Positions 17,183 to 26,032 of a DNA stretch of 64,000 nucleotides are shown piece by piece. The notes beneath the pieces are model-generated. The model saw nothing but the letters and a program-made list of their open reading frames with translations, had not been told where the DNA came from and searched no databases. The translations under genes were made by a program, and so were the position numbers. The stretch comes from an uncultured Polaribacter sp. Lineage in GTDB: Bacteria > Bacteroidota > Bacteroidia > Flavobacteriales > Flavobacteriaceae. The stretch's first letter is position 1. Each line of letters starts with the position of its first letter. The stretch lies in contig NZ_CANNFF010000004.1 of assembly GCF_947503855.1 (NCBI RefSeq), forward strand, positions 62,001 to 126,000. The letters run 5' to 3'.

Positions 17183-17587
17183 TCAAATTAAAAAAGATTG
17201 ATGTAAAATTTGATAATCTCTTGGGATATCAGGTGGAGAAAAGTCTTTGTAAAAAATGTTTTTCGATGCCTTTTCTACAAATAAATCTTGGTAAGAAATT
17301 AAAAAAGCAGTTACAAACTGTTGTTTATCAAAATCTAATTTTAACTCATTAAATTGTTGTAACTCATCTTGCCCTTTTGTAGTTATTACCTCGTCTTTAC
17401 AGCAGTTTTTCTTTTTGTAAAATGATTTTTTTTCCATTTCCATACCACAATCATCAGCATGACCAATAAAAGAAATATCCATTAAAAAATCGCCACAATA
17501 ATGGGTTTCTACCGTAAAAGAAAAGGTAGAAAGTAGTACTAAAAGGGCTAGTAATAAAGATGTTATTTTAGTAAACGCTTTTTTCAT
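17183..17587 (-). CDS. HYC_CC_PP family small secreted protein
   Basis: A 134-residue protein with a signal peptide or anchor (about 1-26). It holds the three signatures that give the family its name: HYCGD near residue 30, NCCKDE near 62, and SPPDIPRD near the C-terminus. Further Cys and His (HADDCGMEME) add potential metal ligands. The family occurs in Bacteroidota next to TonB receptors and HMA proteins, as here. The biochemical role is not established; metal sensing or delivery at the envelope is an inference. First gene of the cluster. Confidence 0.8.
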   Translation of the reverse strand: MKKAFTKITSLLLALLVLLSTFSFTVETHYCGDFLMDISFIGHADDCGMEMEKKSFYKKKNCCKDEVITTKGQDELQQFNELKLDFDKQQFVTAFLISYQDLFVEKASKNIFYKDFSPPDIPRDYQILHQSFLI

Positions 17588-17727
17588 TAATGATACAAAT
17601 TTACAAATTTCGAATTACAATATATATATTTATAGTAAATTTATTACAAAATGAGGGTGTTTTCATGTCTTTTTACAATAGAAAATCATTTAAATTTGCA
17701 ACTTATTTATTAAATGAAGATACAAAA

Positions 17728-18180
17728 ATGGAAATTGATATTTTAAAAAATAAAGTAGCAACAATTATTACAGAAAAAACAAACGTAAGTAATAAGTTAC
17801 AGGCAATCTGCGACTTATTGGAAAATCAAATTTCTTATTATGATTGGGTAGGTTTTTATTTTAAAAATGATGATAAAGAAGAGCTGAAATTAGCACAATA
17901 TACAGGCGAAGAAACAGCGCATACTATTATTCCTTTTGGAAAAGGTATTTGTGGGCAAGTAGCAGTTTCTAATACGAACTTTGTGGTACAAGATGTTTCA
18001 GAGCAAGACAACTACATTTCTTGTGGTTGGAAGGTAAAATCAGAAATTGTAATTCCTATTTTTGTAAACGGAGAAAATATTGGACAAATAGATATAGATT
18101 CACATACAGCAAACACTTTTACAACAAAGGACGAAGAACTTTTAGAATACGTTTGTAAAAAAGTGTCAACAATTTTATAA
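17728..18180 (+). CDS. GAF-domain protein, free methionine-(R)-sulfoxide reductase-like
   Basis: A single GAF domain (150 residues from ATG 17728) closely resembling fRMsr enzymes: YYDWVGFYF, IPFGKGICGQVA, YISCGWKVKSEIVIP and GQIDIDSH. fRMsr enzymes use three conserved cysteines. Two are present (GICG and YISC, the second aligning with the catalytic Cys), but the first resolving Cys (ACVRIPFG in E. coli) is His here (AHTIIPFG). I chose the 17728 start because homology begins there; upstream in-frame ATGs at 17590 and 17665 would nearly abut the divergent gene and leave no promoter. It could alternatively be a ligand-sensing GAF protein. Confidence 0.8.
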   Translation: MEIDILKNKVATIITEKTNVSNKLQAICDLLENQISYYDWVGFYFKNDDKEELKLAQYTGEETAHTIIPFGKGICGQVAVSNTNFVVQDVSEQDNYISCGWKVKSEIVIPIFVNGENIGQIDIDSHTANTFTTKDEELLEYVCKKVSTIL

Positions 18181-18322
18181 TAAAGTTATAGATTTATAAT
18201 ATTTACCATAGGCAAAAAAGAAAAAATAAGTGAGAAACTATTCACCTTTGGTAGAAAACTTTAAAACAAAAGTATAAGTGCAATAGATGTTAATTACTTT
18301 TGATTTTTGTTACTATCTTTTA

Positions 18323-18353
18323 TTGTCTTAGTAGGTTCAATTTACTAAATTTG
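18323..18353 (+). promoter_or_regulatory. purH promoter
   Basis: TTG at 18323-18325 and TAAATTTG at 18346-18353, 20 bases apart, 23 bp before the purH ATG. Confidence 0.6.
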
Positions 18354-18376
18354 TGTGCTTAACAACACAACACTAA

Positions 18377-19906
18377 ATGAGCACTTCAAAAACAATTAAA
18401 TCTGCATTAATTTCAGTATTTCACAAAGATGGTTTAGAGCCAATTGTGAGAAAGTTAAACGAATTAAACGTAACAATTTATTCTACAGGAGGTACAGAGA
18501 AATTTATCAAAGATCTTGGTATTTCTGTTGTTCCAGTAGAAGATGTTACTTCTTATCCTTCTATTTTAGGAGGTAGAGTAAAAACATTACATCCAAAAGT
18601 TTTTGGTGGTATTTTAAACAGACAAGATCACGCAGGTGATGTTGCTGAGTTAAAAGAATATGATATTCCGCAAATAGATCTGGTAATTGTAGATTTATAT
18701 CCGTTTGAAAAAACAGTAGCTTCTGGCGCTTCTGAGCAAGATATTGTAGAAAAAATAGATATTGGCGGTATTTCTTTAATTAGAGCCGCAGCTAAAAACT
18801 TTAAAGATACGTTTACTGTTTCTTCTATGGATCAATATGATGATTTTCTAACAATCTTATCAGAAAGTAAAGGAAAAACTACTATTGCTCAAAGAAAGAA
18901 ATTTGCTGCAAAATCTTTCAATATTTCTTCTCATTACGATACTGCAATTTTTAATTATTTTAATGCAGAAGAAGAACCAGCGTTAAAAGTTAGCGAAACA
19001 AAAGCACAAGTTTTACGTTATGGTGAAAACCCTCATCAAAAAGGATATTTCTTTGGCGATCTAGAAGATATGTTTGATAAGTTGCATGGTAAAGAATTAA
19101 GTTATAACAACTTACTAGATGTAGATGCTGCTGTAAATTTAATTGAGGAATTTAAAGGAGAAGCACCAACTTTTGCCATTTTAAAACACAATAATGCTTG
19201 TGGTTTTGCTCAAAGAGATACTATAAAACAAGCCTATGTAGATGCTTTAGCTGGAGATCCAGTTTCTGCTTTTGGTGGTATTTTAATTGCAAACACACAA
19301 ATTGATGCTGCAACTGCAGAAGAAATTCATACCTTATTTTGTGAGGTAGTTATTGCGCCAAGTTATTCAGATGAAGCTTTATCAATTTTAAAGGGAAAAA
19401 AGAATAGAATTATATTAATTCAGAAAGATGTTGCCTTACCAAAAACAACAATAAGAACTTGTTTAAATGGTAATTTAGTACAAGATAAAGACAACGTAAC
19501 AGATCAATTAGAAGATTTAAAATACGTAACCAACCATAAACCAACAGATAGCCAGTTAGAAGATTTGTTGTTTGCATCTAAACTCTGTAAAAACACAAAA
19601 TCAAATACCATTATTTTAGTAAAAAACAAACAGTTATTAGCAGGTGGTACAGGACAAACAAGTAGAGTAGACGCTTTAAACCAAGCCATAGAAAAAGCAA
19701 CTAGTTTTAAATTTGATTTAAATGGTGCAGTAATGGCAAGTGATGCATTTTTTCCATTTCCAGACTGTGTAGAAATTGCTGGCAAGGCTGGTGTAAAAAG
19801 TGTGATACAACCTGGTGGATCTATAAAAGATCAATTAAGTGTAGATTATTGTAATGAGAATAATTTGTCTATGGTAATGACAGGTACAAGACATTTTAAA
19901 CATTAA
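18377..19906 (+). CDS. purH: Bifunctional AICAR formyltransferase / IMP cyclohydrolase
   Basis: Carries out the last two steps of IMP synthesis. The 509 residues contain the N-terminal MGS-like cyclohydrolase domain (about 8-150: SVFHKDGLEPIVRKL, STGGTEKFI, GGRVKTLHPKVFGGIL) and the C-terminal formyltransferase domain (LRYGENPHQKG, LKHNNACGFA with the catalytic Lys-His, GGTGQTSRVDA, SDAFFPFPD). The C-terminus ends GTRHFKH, as in the family. It stands alone with its own promoter, 78 bp upstream of the rod-shape operon, which has a separate -7 box. Confidence 0.97.
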   Translation: MSTSKTIKSALISVFHKDGLEPIVRKLNELNVTIYSTGGTEKFIKDLGISVVPVEDVTSYPSILGGRVKTLHPKVFGGILNRQDHAGDVAELKEYDIPQIDLVIVDLYPFEKTVASGASEQDIVEKIDIGGISLIRAAAKNFKDTFTVSSMDQYDDFLTILSESKGKTTIAQRKKFAAKSFNISSHYDTAIFNYFNAEEEPALKVSETKAQVLRYGENPHQKGYFFGDLEDMFDKLHGKELSYNNLLDVDAAVNLIEEFKGEAPTFAILKHNNACGFAQRDTIKQAYVDALAGDPVSAFGGILIANTQIDAATAEEIHTLFCEVVIAPSYSDEALSILKGKKNRIILIQKDVALPKTTIRTCLNGNLVQDKDNVTDQLEDLKYVTNHKPTDSQLEDLLFASKLCKNTKSNTIILVKNKQLLAGGTGQTSRVDALNQAIEKATSFKFDLNGAVMASDAFFPFPDCVEIAGKAGVKSVIQPGGSIKDQLSVDYCNENNLSMVMTGTRHFKH

Positions 19907-19939
19907 TAATTTATAGTGTATTTACAATCAGAAATTTAG

Positions 19940-19947
19940 TAAGTTTG
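19940..19947 (+). promoter_or_regulatory. mreB operon promoter -7 box
   Basis: TAAGTTTG matches TAnnTTTG, 37 bp before the mreB ATG. The -33 element is unclear. Confidence 0.5.
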
Positions 19948-19984
19948 TAATACAGTAGTTAAAATAATACAACAAAGATATTTT

Positions 19985-21013
19985 ATGGGTTTTTTTGATT
20001 TCATGACGGAAGATATTGCGATTGATTTAGGGACCGCAAACACGTTGATAATTCACAATGGAAAAGTGGTTATAGACAGTCCTTCAATTGTTGCAAGAAA
20101 TAGAATTAGCGGAAAAATCATTGCAATTGGTAGAGAAGCCAATTTAATGCAAGGAAAAACCCATGAAAACATCAAAACAATTCGTCCGTTAAAAGACGGT
20201 GTAATTGCAGATTTTCAGGCCTCTGAAGAGATGATTAAAGAGTTTGTAAAGCAAATTCCATCAATTAAAAAGAAGTTGTTTCCTCCAGCTTTGCGTATGG
20301 TAATTTGTATTCCTTCTGGAATTACAGAAGTGGAAAAACGAGCCGTTCGTGATTCTGCAAAACACATGAATGCCAAAGAAATTTATCTAATTTACGAACC
20401 GATGGCAGCTGCAATTGGTGTTGGGGTAGATATAATGGAGCCAAAAGGAAATATGATTATAGATATTGGTGGAGGTACAACAGAAATTGCTGTAATTGCT
20501 CTAGCAGGTATTGTTTGTGATCAGTCTGTAAAAGTGGCGGGAGATTTATTTACCAACGACATTATGTATTATATGCGTACGCAACATAACTTATATGTTG
20601 GGGAAACTACCGCAGAAAAAATAAAAATAAGTATCGGTGCAGCTACAGAAGATTTAGAAAATCCACCAGAAGACATGTTAGTTCAAGGTAGAGATTTACT
20701 AAGTGGTAAACCAAAACAAGTACAAGTTTCTTATAGAGAAATTGCAAAAGCTCTAGACAAATCTATTCTTAGAATAGAAGACGCTGTCATGGAAACTTTG
20801 TCTAAAACACCACCAGAACTAGCTGCTGATATTTACAATACAGGTATTTATTTAGCAGGAGGTGGCTCTATGTTAAGGGGGTTAGATAAAAGGTTATCTC
20901 GTAAAACAGATTTACCAGTTTATGTAGCAGAAGACCCTTTACGAGCTGTGGTTCGTGGTACAGGTATTGCTTTAAAAGAGTTAGATAAATACAAAAATGT
21001 ATTAATGAAATAA
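19985..21013 (+). CDS. mreB: Rod-shape-determining actin homologue MreB
   Basis: A cytoplasmic actin-like ATPase that orients lateral wall synthesis. The 342 residues carry the actin-fold nucleotide motifs: phosphate-1 IDLGTANTLI (about 13-22), phosphate-2 IDIGGGTTEIAVI (about 160-172) and the adenosine motif AGGGSMLRG (about 295). The N-terminus MGFFDFMTEDIAID starts with an amphipathic membrane-binding stretch. First gene of mreBCD-mrdA-rodA, whose order matches the standard rod complex operon; all five genes overlap or lie close together. Confidence 0.97.
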   Translation: MGFFDFMTEDIAIDLGTANTLIIHNGKVVIDSPSIVARNRISGKIIAIGREANLMQGKTHENIKTIRPLKDGVIADFQASEEMIKEFVKQIPSIKKKLFPPALRMVICIPSGITEVEKRAVRDSAKHMNAKEIYLIYEPMAAAIGVGVDIMEPKGNMIIDIGGGTTEIAVIALAGIVCDQSVKVAGDLFTNDIMYYMRTQHNLYVGETTAEKIKISIGAATEDLENPPEDMLVQGRDLLSGKPKQVQVSYREIAKALDKSILRIEDAVMETLSKTPPELAADIYNTGIYLAGGGSMLRGLDKRLSRKTDLPVYVAEDPLRAVVRGTGIALKELDKYKNVLMK

Positions 21014-21032
21014 AAACCTACTCGTTTAAAAA

Positions 21033-21860
21033 ATGCAACAACTTATTTACTTTTTTCAAAAGTTTAAATATTTTTTATTCTTTTTGTTGTTGCAATTCAT
21101 TGCTTTAGCAATTACGTTTAATAATCTTAGTTTTCAAAAAAGTAAATTTGTAAATTCTGCCAATGCCATTTCTGGTGGATTATATTCTCAAGTTGCCAAC
21201 ATTTCTGATTACTTTAGTTTAAAGTCAGAAAATAAAATTCTTCTAGAGGAAAATACGCACTTACGAAATCTGTTAGAGCTTAAAAATATTGTAAGCTTAA
21301 ATAAAGACTCCGCTATAGTAGACGCTACTTTGTATTTTCAAAAATATACCTTTTTAAATGCAGATATTATAAAAAATAGTTATGCAAATGCTTTTAACTT
21401 TTTAACTATAAATAAGGGTAAAAAGCAAGGTTTACAAAGAGAAATGGCGGTTATAAATAGTAAAGGAATTATTGGAATTACAGATAATTCTACTAGTAAT
21501 TATACACGGGTGCAATCAATTTTAAATAAAAATAGTAGTATAAACGCGCGTTTAAAAAACAACCGCTACTTTGGGTCGTTAAAATGGAATGGAGAAAACT
21601 ACAATGTTGTTCAGCTTATAGATATACCAAGACAAGCGCCTATAAAAGTGGGCGATACCATAGAAACAGGAGGTAGGTCTGCTATTTTTCCAGAGGGAAT
21701 TTTAATTGGGTCTGTCATCAAAGTAAATAATACAAGTACCGTAAATAATAGTATAGATGTTAAGTTGTTTAATGATATGAGTAATTTGGGGCCAGTTTAT
21801 GTAATTAAAAACTTACATAAATTAGAGTTAGAAACTTTAGAAAATACAAACAATGAATAA
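21033..21860 (+). CDS. mreC: Rod-shape-determining protein MreC
   Basis: A bitopic membrane protein linking MreB to PBP2. In the 275 residues a transmembrane helix lies at about 12-32 (FLFFLLLQFIALAI), a coiled coil at about 60-85 (SENKILLEENTHLRNLLEL), then the paired beta domains with NSKGIIGITDNSTSNYTRV and GGRSAIFPEGILIG. The 3' end overlaps mreD by 8 bp. It activates PBP2 (MrdA), which is encoded two genes on. Confidence 0.94.
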   Translation: MQQLIYFFQKFKYFLFFLLLQFIALAITFNNLSFQKSKFVNSANAISGGLYSQVANISDYFSLKSENKILLEENTHLRNLLELKNIVSLNKDSAIVDATLYFQKYTFLNADIIKNSYANAFNFLTINKGKKQGLQREMAVINSKGIIGITDNSTSNYTRVQSILNKNSSINARLKNNRYFGSLKWNGENYNVVQLIDIPRQAPIKVGDTIETGGRSAIFPEGILIGSVIKVNNTSTVNNSIDVKLFNDMSNLGPVYVIKNLHKLELETLENTNNE

Positions 21861-22356
21861 AATAGTCTATTTTACACTATTGTTTTTGATTCTATTATTT
21901 TTACAAGTATTTGTATTAAATAATATTTTGTTTTTAGGTTACGTAAATCCTTATTTATATATTGCTTTTGTGTTTTTATTCCCTTTAAATAAAAACAGAT
22001 TCTTATTTTTATTGTTAGCTTTTTTACTAGGTTTAGGTTTAGATATATTTTCAGATTCTGGAGGTATACATGCATTTGCAATCTTATTTATTGCTTATGT
22101 TAGATTGTTTTTTATAAAGTTATATTTTAGAAAATACGAGGCAGATTATCCATTTTTCGATATTCATACAGAGTCTTTTGGTAAAGTTTTTAACTATGTG
22201 GTAACTTTAACAATAATTCATCATTTTATCTTATTTACTTTTGCTAACTTTAGTTTTCAAAATATTACTAACGTAGTATTAAATACACTTTTTTCAAGTG
22301 TTTTTACGTTAGTATTATATTTCATAGCAACGTTTATTTTTACTAAAAAACAATAA
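21853..22356 (+). CDS. mreD: Rod-shape-determining protein MreD
   Basis: A small (167 aa) polytopic inner-membrane protein with five or so hydrophobic helices. The segment LLGLGLDIFSDSGGIHAFAILF matches the conserved LGLLxDxxSGxxxG region of MreD (residues broken up here). Its start overlaps mreC and its stop overlaps the mrdA ATG by one base. Sequence conservation is low, as usual for MreD, so operon position is part of the evidence. Confidence 0.9.
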   Translation: MNKIVYFTLLFLILLFLQVFVLNNILFLGYVNPYLYIAFVFLFPLNKNRFLFLLLAFLLGLGLDIFSDSGGIHAFAILFIAYVRLFFIKLYFRKYEADYPFFDIHTESFGKVFNYVVTLTIIHHFILFTFANFSFQNITNVVLNTLFSSVFTLVLYFIATFIFTKKQ

Positions 22357-24242
22357 TGAAAAAAGGTTTTTTACTTTATTTTCTAATCACAGTTGTGTGT
22401 TTGGTTTTTATAGGACGTTTATTTCAACTTCAAATTTTAAGTAGAGATAATTATGATCCCATACAGAGTGCTGCAGTAAAAATCGAGTACGATTATCCAG
22501 AACGTGGATATATTTACGATAGAAACGGAAAGTTATTGGTAGCAAATCAACTTTCTTATGATGTTATGGTGCAACCCAATCAAGTACAACCATTAGATAC
22601 CCTAGAGTTTTGTAATCTTTTAAGAATTTCTAAAGAAGATTTTTTACATAGATTTGAAAAAGCGAACAATTATGCACCTTATTTACCTTCTGTTTTTTTA
22701 AAGCAACTAGCAAAAGAAGATTTTGCCTTTCTACAAGAAAAGTTACATAATTTTCAAGGTTTTTACATTCAAAAAAGAATTATAAGAGACTACCCCATAA
22801 ATGCTGCGGCTAATGTTTTAGGGTATATTGGCGAAGTAAATGAAGCTTTGGCAAAAAAAAGTGATTACTACCAAGCAGGTGAATTAATAGGTAAAGACGG
22901 CATAGAAAAACAATACGAACAGTATTTAAGAGGTAGAAAAGGTAAAAAATATTTTAAAAGAAATAATTTAAATAAAGTTACAGGTTCTTATAAAAATGGA
23001 GAGCAAGACACTTTAGCAGAAAATGGAAAGGACCTAACTTTAACTTTAGATATAGAATTACAGCAGTATGCACAAAAATTAATGAAAGGTAAAAGAGGTG
23101 GTATTGTAGCAATAGAACCTTCTTCTGGAGAAATTTTAGCTTTGGTAACAGCCCCTACCTACAATCCAAACATGTTAGTAGGTAGAAAACGATCAAAAAA
23201 TTCGGTACTTTTATTTAATGACACTATTAGTAGACCTGCATATGATAGAGGCTTATTAGCAGTGTATCCTCCTGGTTCTCCATTTAAAATGATGAATGCC
23301 TTAATTGGCTTACAAGAAGGTGTTATTAATAAGAATACTGGAGTTTACTGTAATGGTGGCTATAGATACGGAGGTAGAAAAAATGAATACATGAAGTGTC
23401 ATTGTGAGATTTATGGAAGAAAAATTTTTCTAACTACTGCCATAGCAAAATCCTGTAATAGTTATTTTTCTAATACTTATAAAAGAATTGTAGAAAAAAA
23501 TAATCAACCAACCAAAGGTTTAAATAATTGGAGTAAACATGTAAAAAGTTTTGGTTTGGGCAATTATTTAGGATATGATTTACCCGCTGGAAGTCCAGGG
23601 CTAATACCTAGCGGAGATTATTACGATGCAAGATTAAATTATAGGTGGAATGGTTCTTCAACAATATCGAATGCAATTGGGCAAGGAGAAGTTTTAACAA
23701 CCCCCATACAATTGGCAAACTTTACAGCTGCAATTGCTAATAGAGGTTATTTTTACACACCTCATATTTTAAAAAAAGTTAATAATTCTCCTATTACACA
23801 AGCTGATTATACTGTAAAAAAACAAACCACCATAGCTAAAGAGCATTTTAAGCCTGTAGTTGAAGCAATGCACGAGGTATTTAAAACAGGAACAGGTAAA
23901 TGGAGTCAAGTAAAAGGAATTGAAATTTGCGGAAAAACAGGGACCTCAGAAAATTTTGCTATTATAAATGGTGTAAAAGAACAATTAGCAGATCATTCTA
24001 TTTTAGTAGCTTTTGCTCCTAAGAAAAACCCAAAAATTGCCCTTGCTATCTTTGTAGAAAATGGTGGTTATGGCTCTACAATTGCTGCACCAATTACAAG
24101 TTTATTGATAGAAAAGTATTTAAATGGAGAGGTTTCCGAAAAAACAAAATATAGAGAGCAAAATATGTTCGCAATGAGCTTACAATCAGAATACGATAAA
24201 TTAATACCAAAAACTAAAGAAATTGCGTCAGGAACGAAATAA
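22356..24242 (+). CDS. mrdA: Penicillin-binding protein 2 (peptidoglycan transpeptidase)
   Basis: A class B PBP that cross-links new lateral wall together with RodA. The 628 residues have an N-terminal anchor (about 5-25), a dimerisation domain with the RGYIYDRNGKLLVANQ signature, and a transpeptidase domain with SxxK (SPFK, about 310), SxN (SCN, about 365) and KTG (CGKTGTSEN, about 528). The active-site Ser follows YPPG, as in other PBP2s. A GRKNEYMKCHC insert between SxxK and SxN carries two close Cys. The 3' end overlaps rodA by 20 bp. Confidence 0.96.
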   Translation: MKKGFLLYFLITVVCLVFIGRLFQLQILSRDNYDPIQSAAVKIEYDYPERGYIYDRNGKLLVANQLSYDVMVQPNQVQPLDTLEFCNLLRISKEDFLHRFEKANNYAPYLPSVFLKQLAKEDFAFLQEKLHNFQGFYIQKRIIRDYPINAAANVLGYIGEVNEALAKKSDYYQAGELIGKDGIEKQYEQYLRGRKGKKYFKRNNLNKVTGSYKNGEQDTLAENGKDLTLTLDIELQQYAQKLMKGKRGGIVAIEPSSGEILALVTAPTYNPNMLVGRKRSKNSVLLFNDTISRPAYDRGLLAVYPPGSPFKMMNALIGLQEGVINKNTGVYCNGGYRYGGRKNEYMKCHCEIYGRKIFLTTAIAKSCNSYFSNTYKRIVEKNNQPTKGLNNWSKHVKSFGLGNYLGYDLPAGSPGLIPSGDYYDARLNYRWNGSSTISNAIGQGEVLTTPIQLANFTAAIANRGYFYTPHILKKVNNSPITQADYTVKKQTTIAKEHFKPVVEAMHEVFKTGTGKWSQVKGIEICGKTGTSENFAIINGVKEQLADHSILVAFAPKKNPKIALAIFVENGGYGSTIAAPITSLLIEKYLNGEVSEKTKYREQNMFAMSLQSEYDKLIPKTKEIASGTK

Positions 24243-25503
24243 TATTTTTGCGGGTATAGATTGGTTTTTAGTACTTATCTTTGCTGTATTAGTTGGTTTT
24301 GGTTGGCTAAATATTTATTCGGCTTCTAAAACAGAAGATATTGAACCTTTGTTAAGTTTTTCTACAAAATATGGGAAACAACTTATTTTTATCTGTTTAG
24401 CAATTCCTTTAATTATTATAATTCTTTTTTTTAACGCTAAATTTTACGAAAAATTTGCAAGTGTTCTCTATGTTGTTTCATTGATTTCTCTTGTTGGATT
24501 GTTTCTTTTCGGAAAAAAAATAAATGGCGCAACTTCTTGGTATAATTTCGGTGTAATTGGTTTGCAGCCTTCAGAATTTGTAAAAGCTTTTACAGCTCTA
24601 GCTGTGGCAAAATTATTAAGTGATAGACAATATAATTTTAAGTTGATTAAAAATCAAATAAAGGCTTTTGTCATTATATTTATTCCAGCTTTTTTAATCA
24701 TGTTACAGCCAGATGCAGGTTCTGCCATAATTTATTTCGCCTTCTTTTTTGTTTTAAATAGAGAAGGTTTAACCTTAAATTACATTTTACTAGGTGTTAC
24801 TATAATTGTCTTGTTTCTCTTAACAATTCTATTGGGTGTCAAATGGGTTTTAGTTTCGTTATTTTCTATCATTACTCTATTTTCAGGGTATGCGTTATAT
24901 AGAGGGGGAAAGCGATTTTTTCGTTTTAATTGGTATAAAATATTAGGAATATATTTAATAATAGGTATTTTTATTTTAGGTACAGGTTTCACTTATAACA
25001 ATCTATTTAAACAGCATCATAGAGATCGTTTCGAGATACTTTTAGGTCTTAAAAAAGACAATCAAGGTATTGGGTACAATTCGTATCAATCAGAATTAAC
25101 AATTAGTTCTGGTGGTTTTACAGGTAAAGGCTTTTTAAAAGGAGATTTAACTCAGGGAGATTTTGTACCAGAACAACATACAGATTACATATTTAGTGTT
25201 ATAGGAGAAGAGTGGGGGTTTCTTGGCACAACCTCTGTAATTTTATTATTTATGCTAATGCTTTATCGAATTATTTATTTAGCAGATACACACACCAATA
25301 AGTTTGGTAGAATTTATGGCTATGGTCTAGCTTCAATTCTCTTTTTTCATGTGATTGTTAATATTGGTATGGTGATAGGTTTGTTGCCAACTGTAGGAAT
25401 CCCTTTACCGTTTTTTAGCTATGGTGGTTCATCGCTTTGGGGTTTTACTATCTTACTGTTTATATTTATTAGATTAGATGCACATAAAAATTACGATTGG
25501 TAA
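24223..25503 (+). CDS. rodA: Peptidoglycan glycosyltransferase RodA
   Basis: A SEDS-family glycosyltransferase that polymerises lipid II in the elongasome. The 426 residues have about ten hydrophobic segments and the SEDS signatures NGATSWYNFGVIGLQPSEF, QPDAGSAIIY (catalytic-loop Asp), QGIGYNSYQSE and the C-terminal LPTVGIPLPFFSYGGSS. The TTG start at 24223 lies within the end of mrdA; no later ATG precedes the first conserved segment. Last gene of the mre operon, with a strong hairpin after it. Confidence 0.95.
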   Translation: MRQERNNIFAGIDWFLVLIFAVLVGFGWLNIYSASKTEDIEPLLSFSTKYGKQLIFICLAIPLIIIILFFNAKFYEKFASVLYVVSLISLVGLFLFGKKINGATSWYNFGVIGLQPSEFVKAFTALAVAKLLSDRQYNFKLIKNQIKAFVIIFIPAFLIMLQPDAGSAIIYFAFFFVLNREGLTLNYILLGVTIIVLFLLTILLGVKWVLVSLFSIITLFSGYALYRGGKRFFRFNWYKILGIYLIIGIFILGTGFTYNNLFKQHHRDRFEILLGLKKDNQGIGYNSYQSELTISSGGFTGKGFLKGDLTQGDFVPEQHTDYIFSVIGEEWGFLGTTSVILLFMLMLYRIIYLADTHTNKFGRIYGYGLASILFFHVIVNIGMVIGLLPTVGIPLPFFSYGGSSLWGFTILLFIFIRLDAHKNYDW

Positions 25504-25535
25504 TTTGTGGTTTTTTAAAAATACTACTACAAAAA

Positions 25536-25564
25536 AAAAGCTCTGAATTAAATTCAGAGCTTTT
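25536..25564. terminator. Bidirectional terminator between rodA and rpsT
   Basis: An 11-bp stem (AGCTCTGAATT / AATTCAGAGCT) extended by an A-run on the left and a T-run on the right. It can end both the rodA operon and rpsT. Confidence 0.85.
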
Positions 25565-25588
25565 AAATTATAATAATTTTATTTGTTA

Positions 25589-25840
25589 CTACAATGCAGC
25601 AACATGTTTTGTTAATTTAGACTTTAAATTAGCAGCTTTATTCTTATGAATAATGTTGTTTTTTGCTAATTTATCTAACATAGAAATAACAGTGTTTAAT
25701 TTTCCTGCTGCATCTTTCTTATCTTCAATAGAACGTAAGTCTCTTATAGCATTTCTTGTAGTTTTATGCTGATATTTATTACGTAACCTTTTAGCTTCGT
25801 TACTTCTAATTCTTTTTAATGCTGACTTATGATTTGCCAT
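25589..25840 (-). CDS. rpsT: 30S ribosomal protein S20
   Basis: A primary 16S rRNA-binding protein. The 83-residue, Lys/Arg/Ala-rich helical sequence starts MANHKSALKRIRSNEAKRLRN and contains HKTTRNAIRDLR, NIIHKNKAANLKSKL, all typical of S20. It lies just downstream of tRNA-Glu on the same strand and may be transcribed with it. Confidence 0.97.
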   Translation of the reverse strand: MANHKSALKRIRSNEAKRLRNKYQHKTTRNAIRDLRSIEDKKDAAGKLNTVISMLDKLAKNNIIHKNKAANLKSKLTKHVAAL

Positions 25841-25874
25841 AATTTCTTTTATTCGTTTTTTTATTAAAACTTTG

Positions 25875-25946
25875 TAGTCCGTACGGGAATCGAACCCGTG
25901 TTACCAGGATGAAAACCTGGCGTCCTAACCCCTAGACGAACGGACC
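25875..25946 (-). tRNA. tRNA-Glu (anticodon UUC)
   Basis: The minus strand folds into a complete cloverleaf of 72 nt: acceptor GGTCCGT against ACGGACT (with a terminal G-U pair), D arm starting after TC, anticodon stem CCAGG with loop TTTTCAT giving anticodon TTC, and T arm ACGGG-TTCGATT-CCCGT. The CCA end is not encoded. Confidence 0.95.
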
Positions 25947-26032
25947 ATAACAATTAAATATCTCTCAATTGCGGATGCAAATATACAACGTTTTTTAAAT
26001 TCTGCAATTATTTTTTAATTTTTTTTAAAAAA

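Noticed and set aside
17590-17727. Upstream starts for the GAF protein
   Set aside because: The extra residues match nothing in the family, and a start at 17590 would be 2 bp from the divergent gene, leaving no room for promoters.
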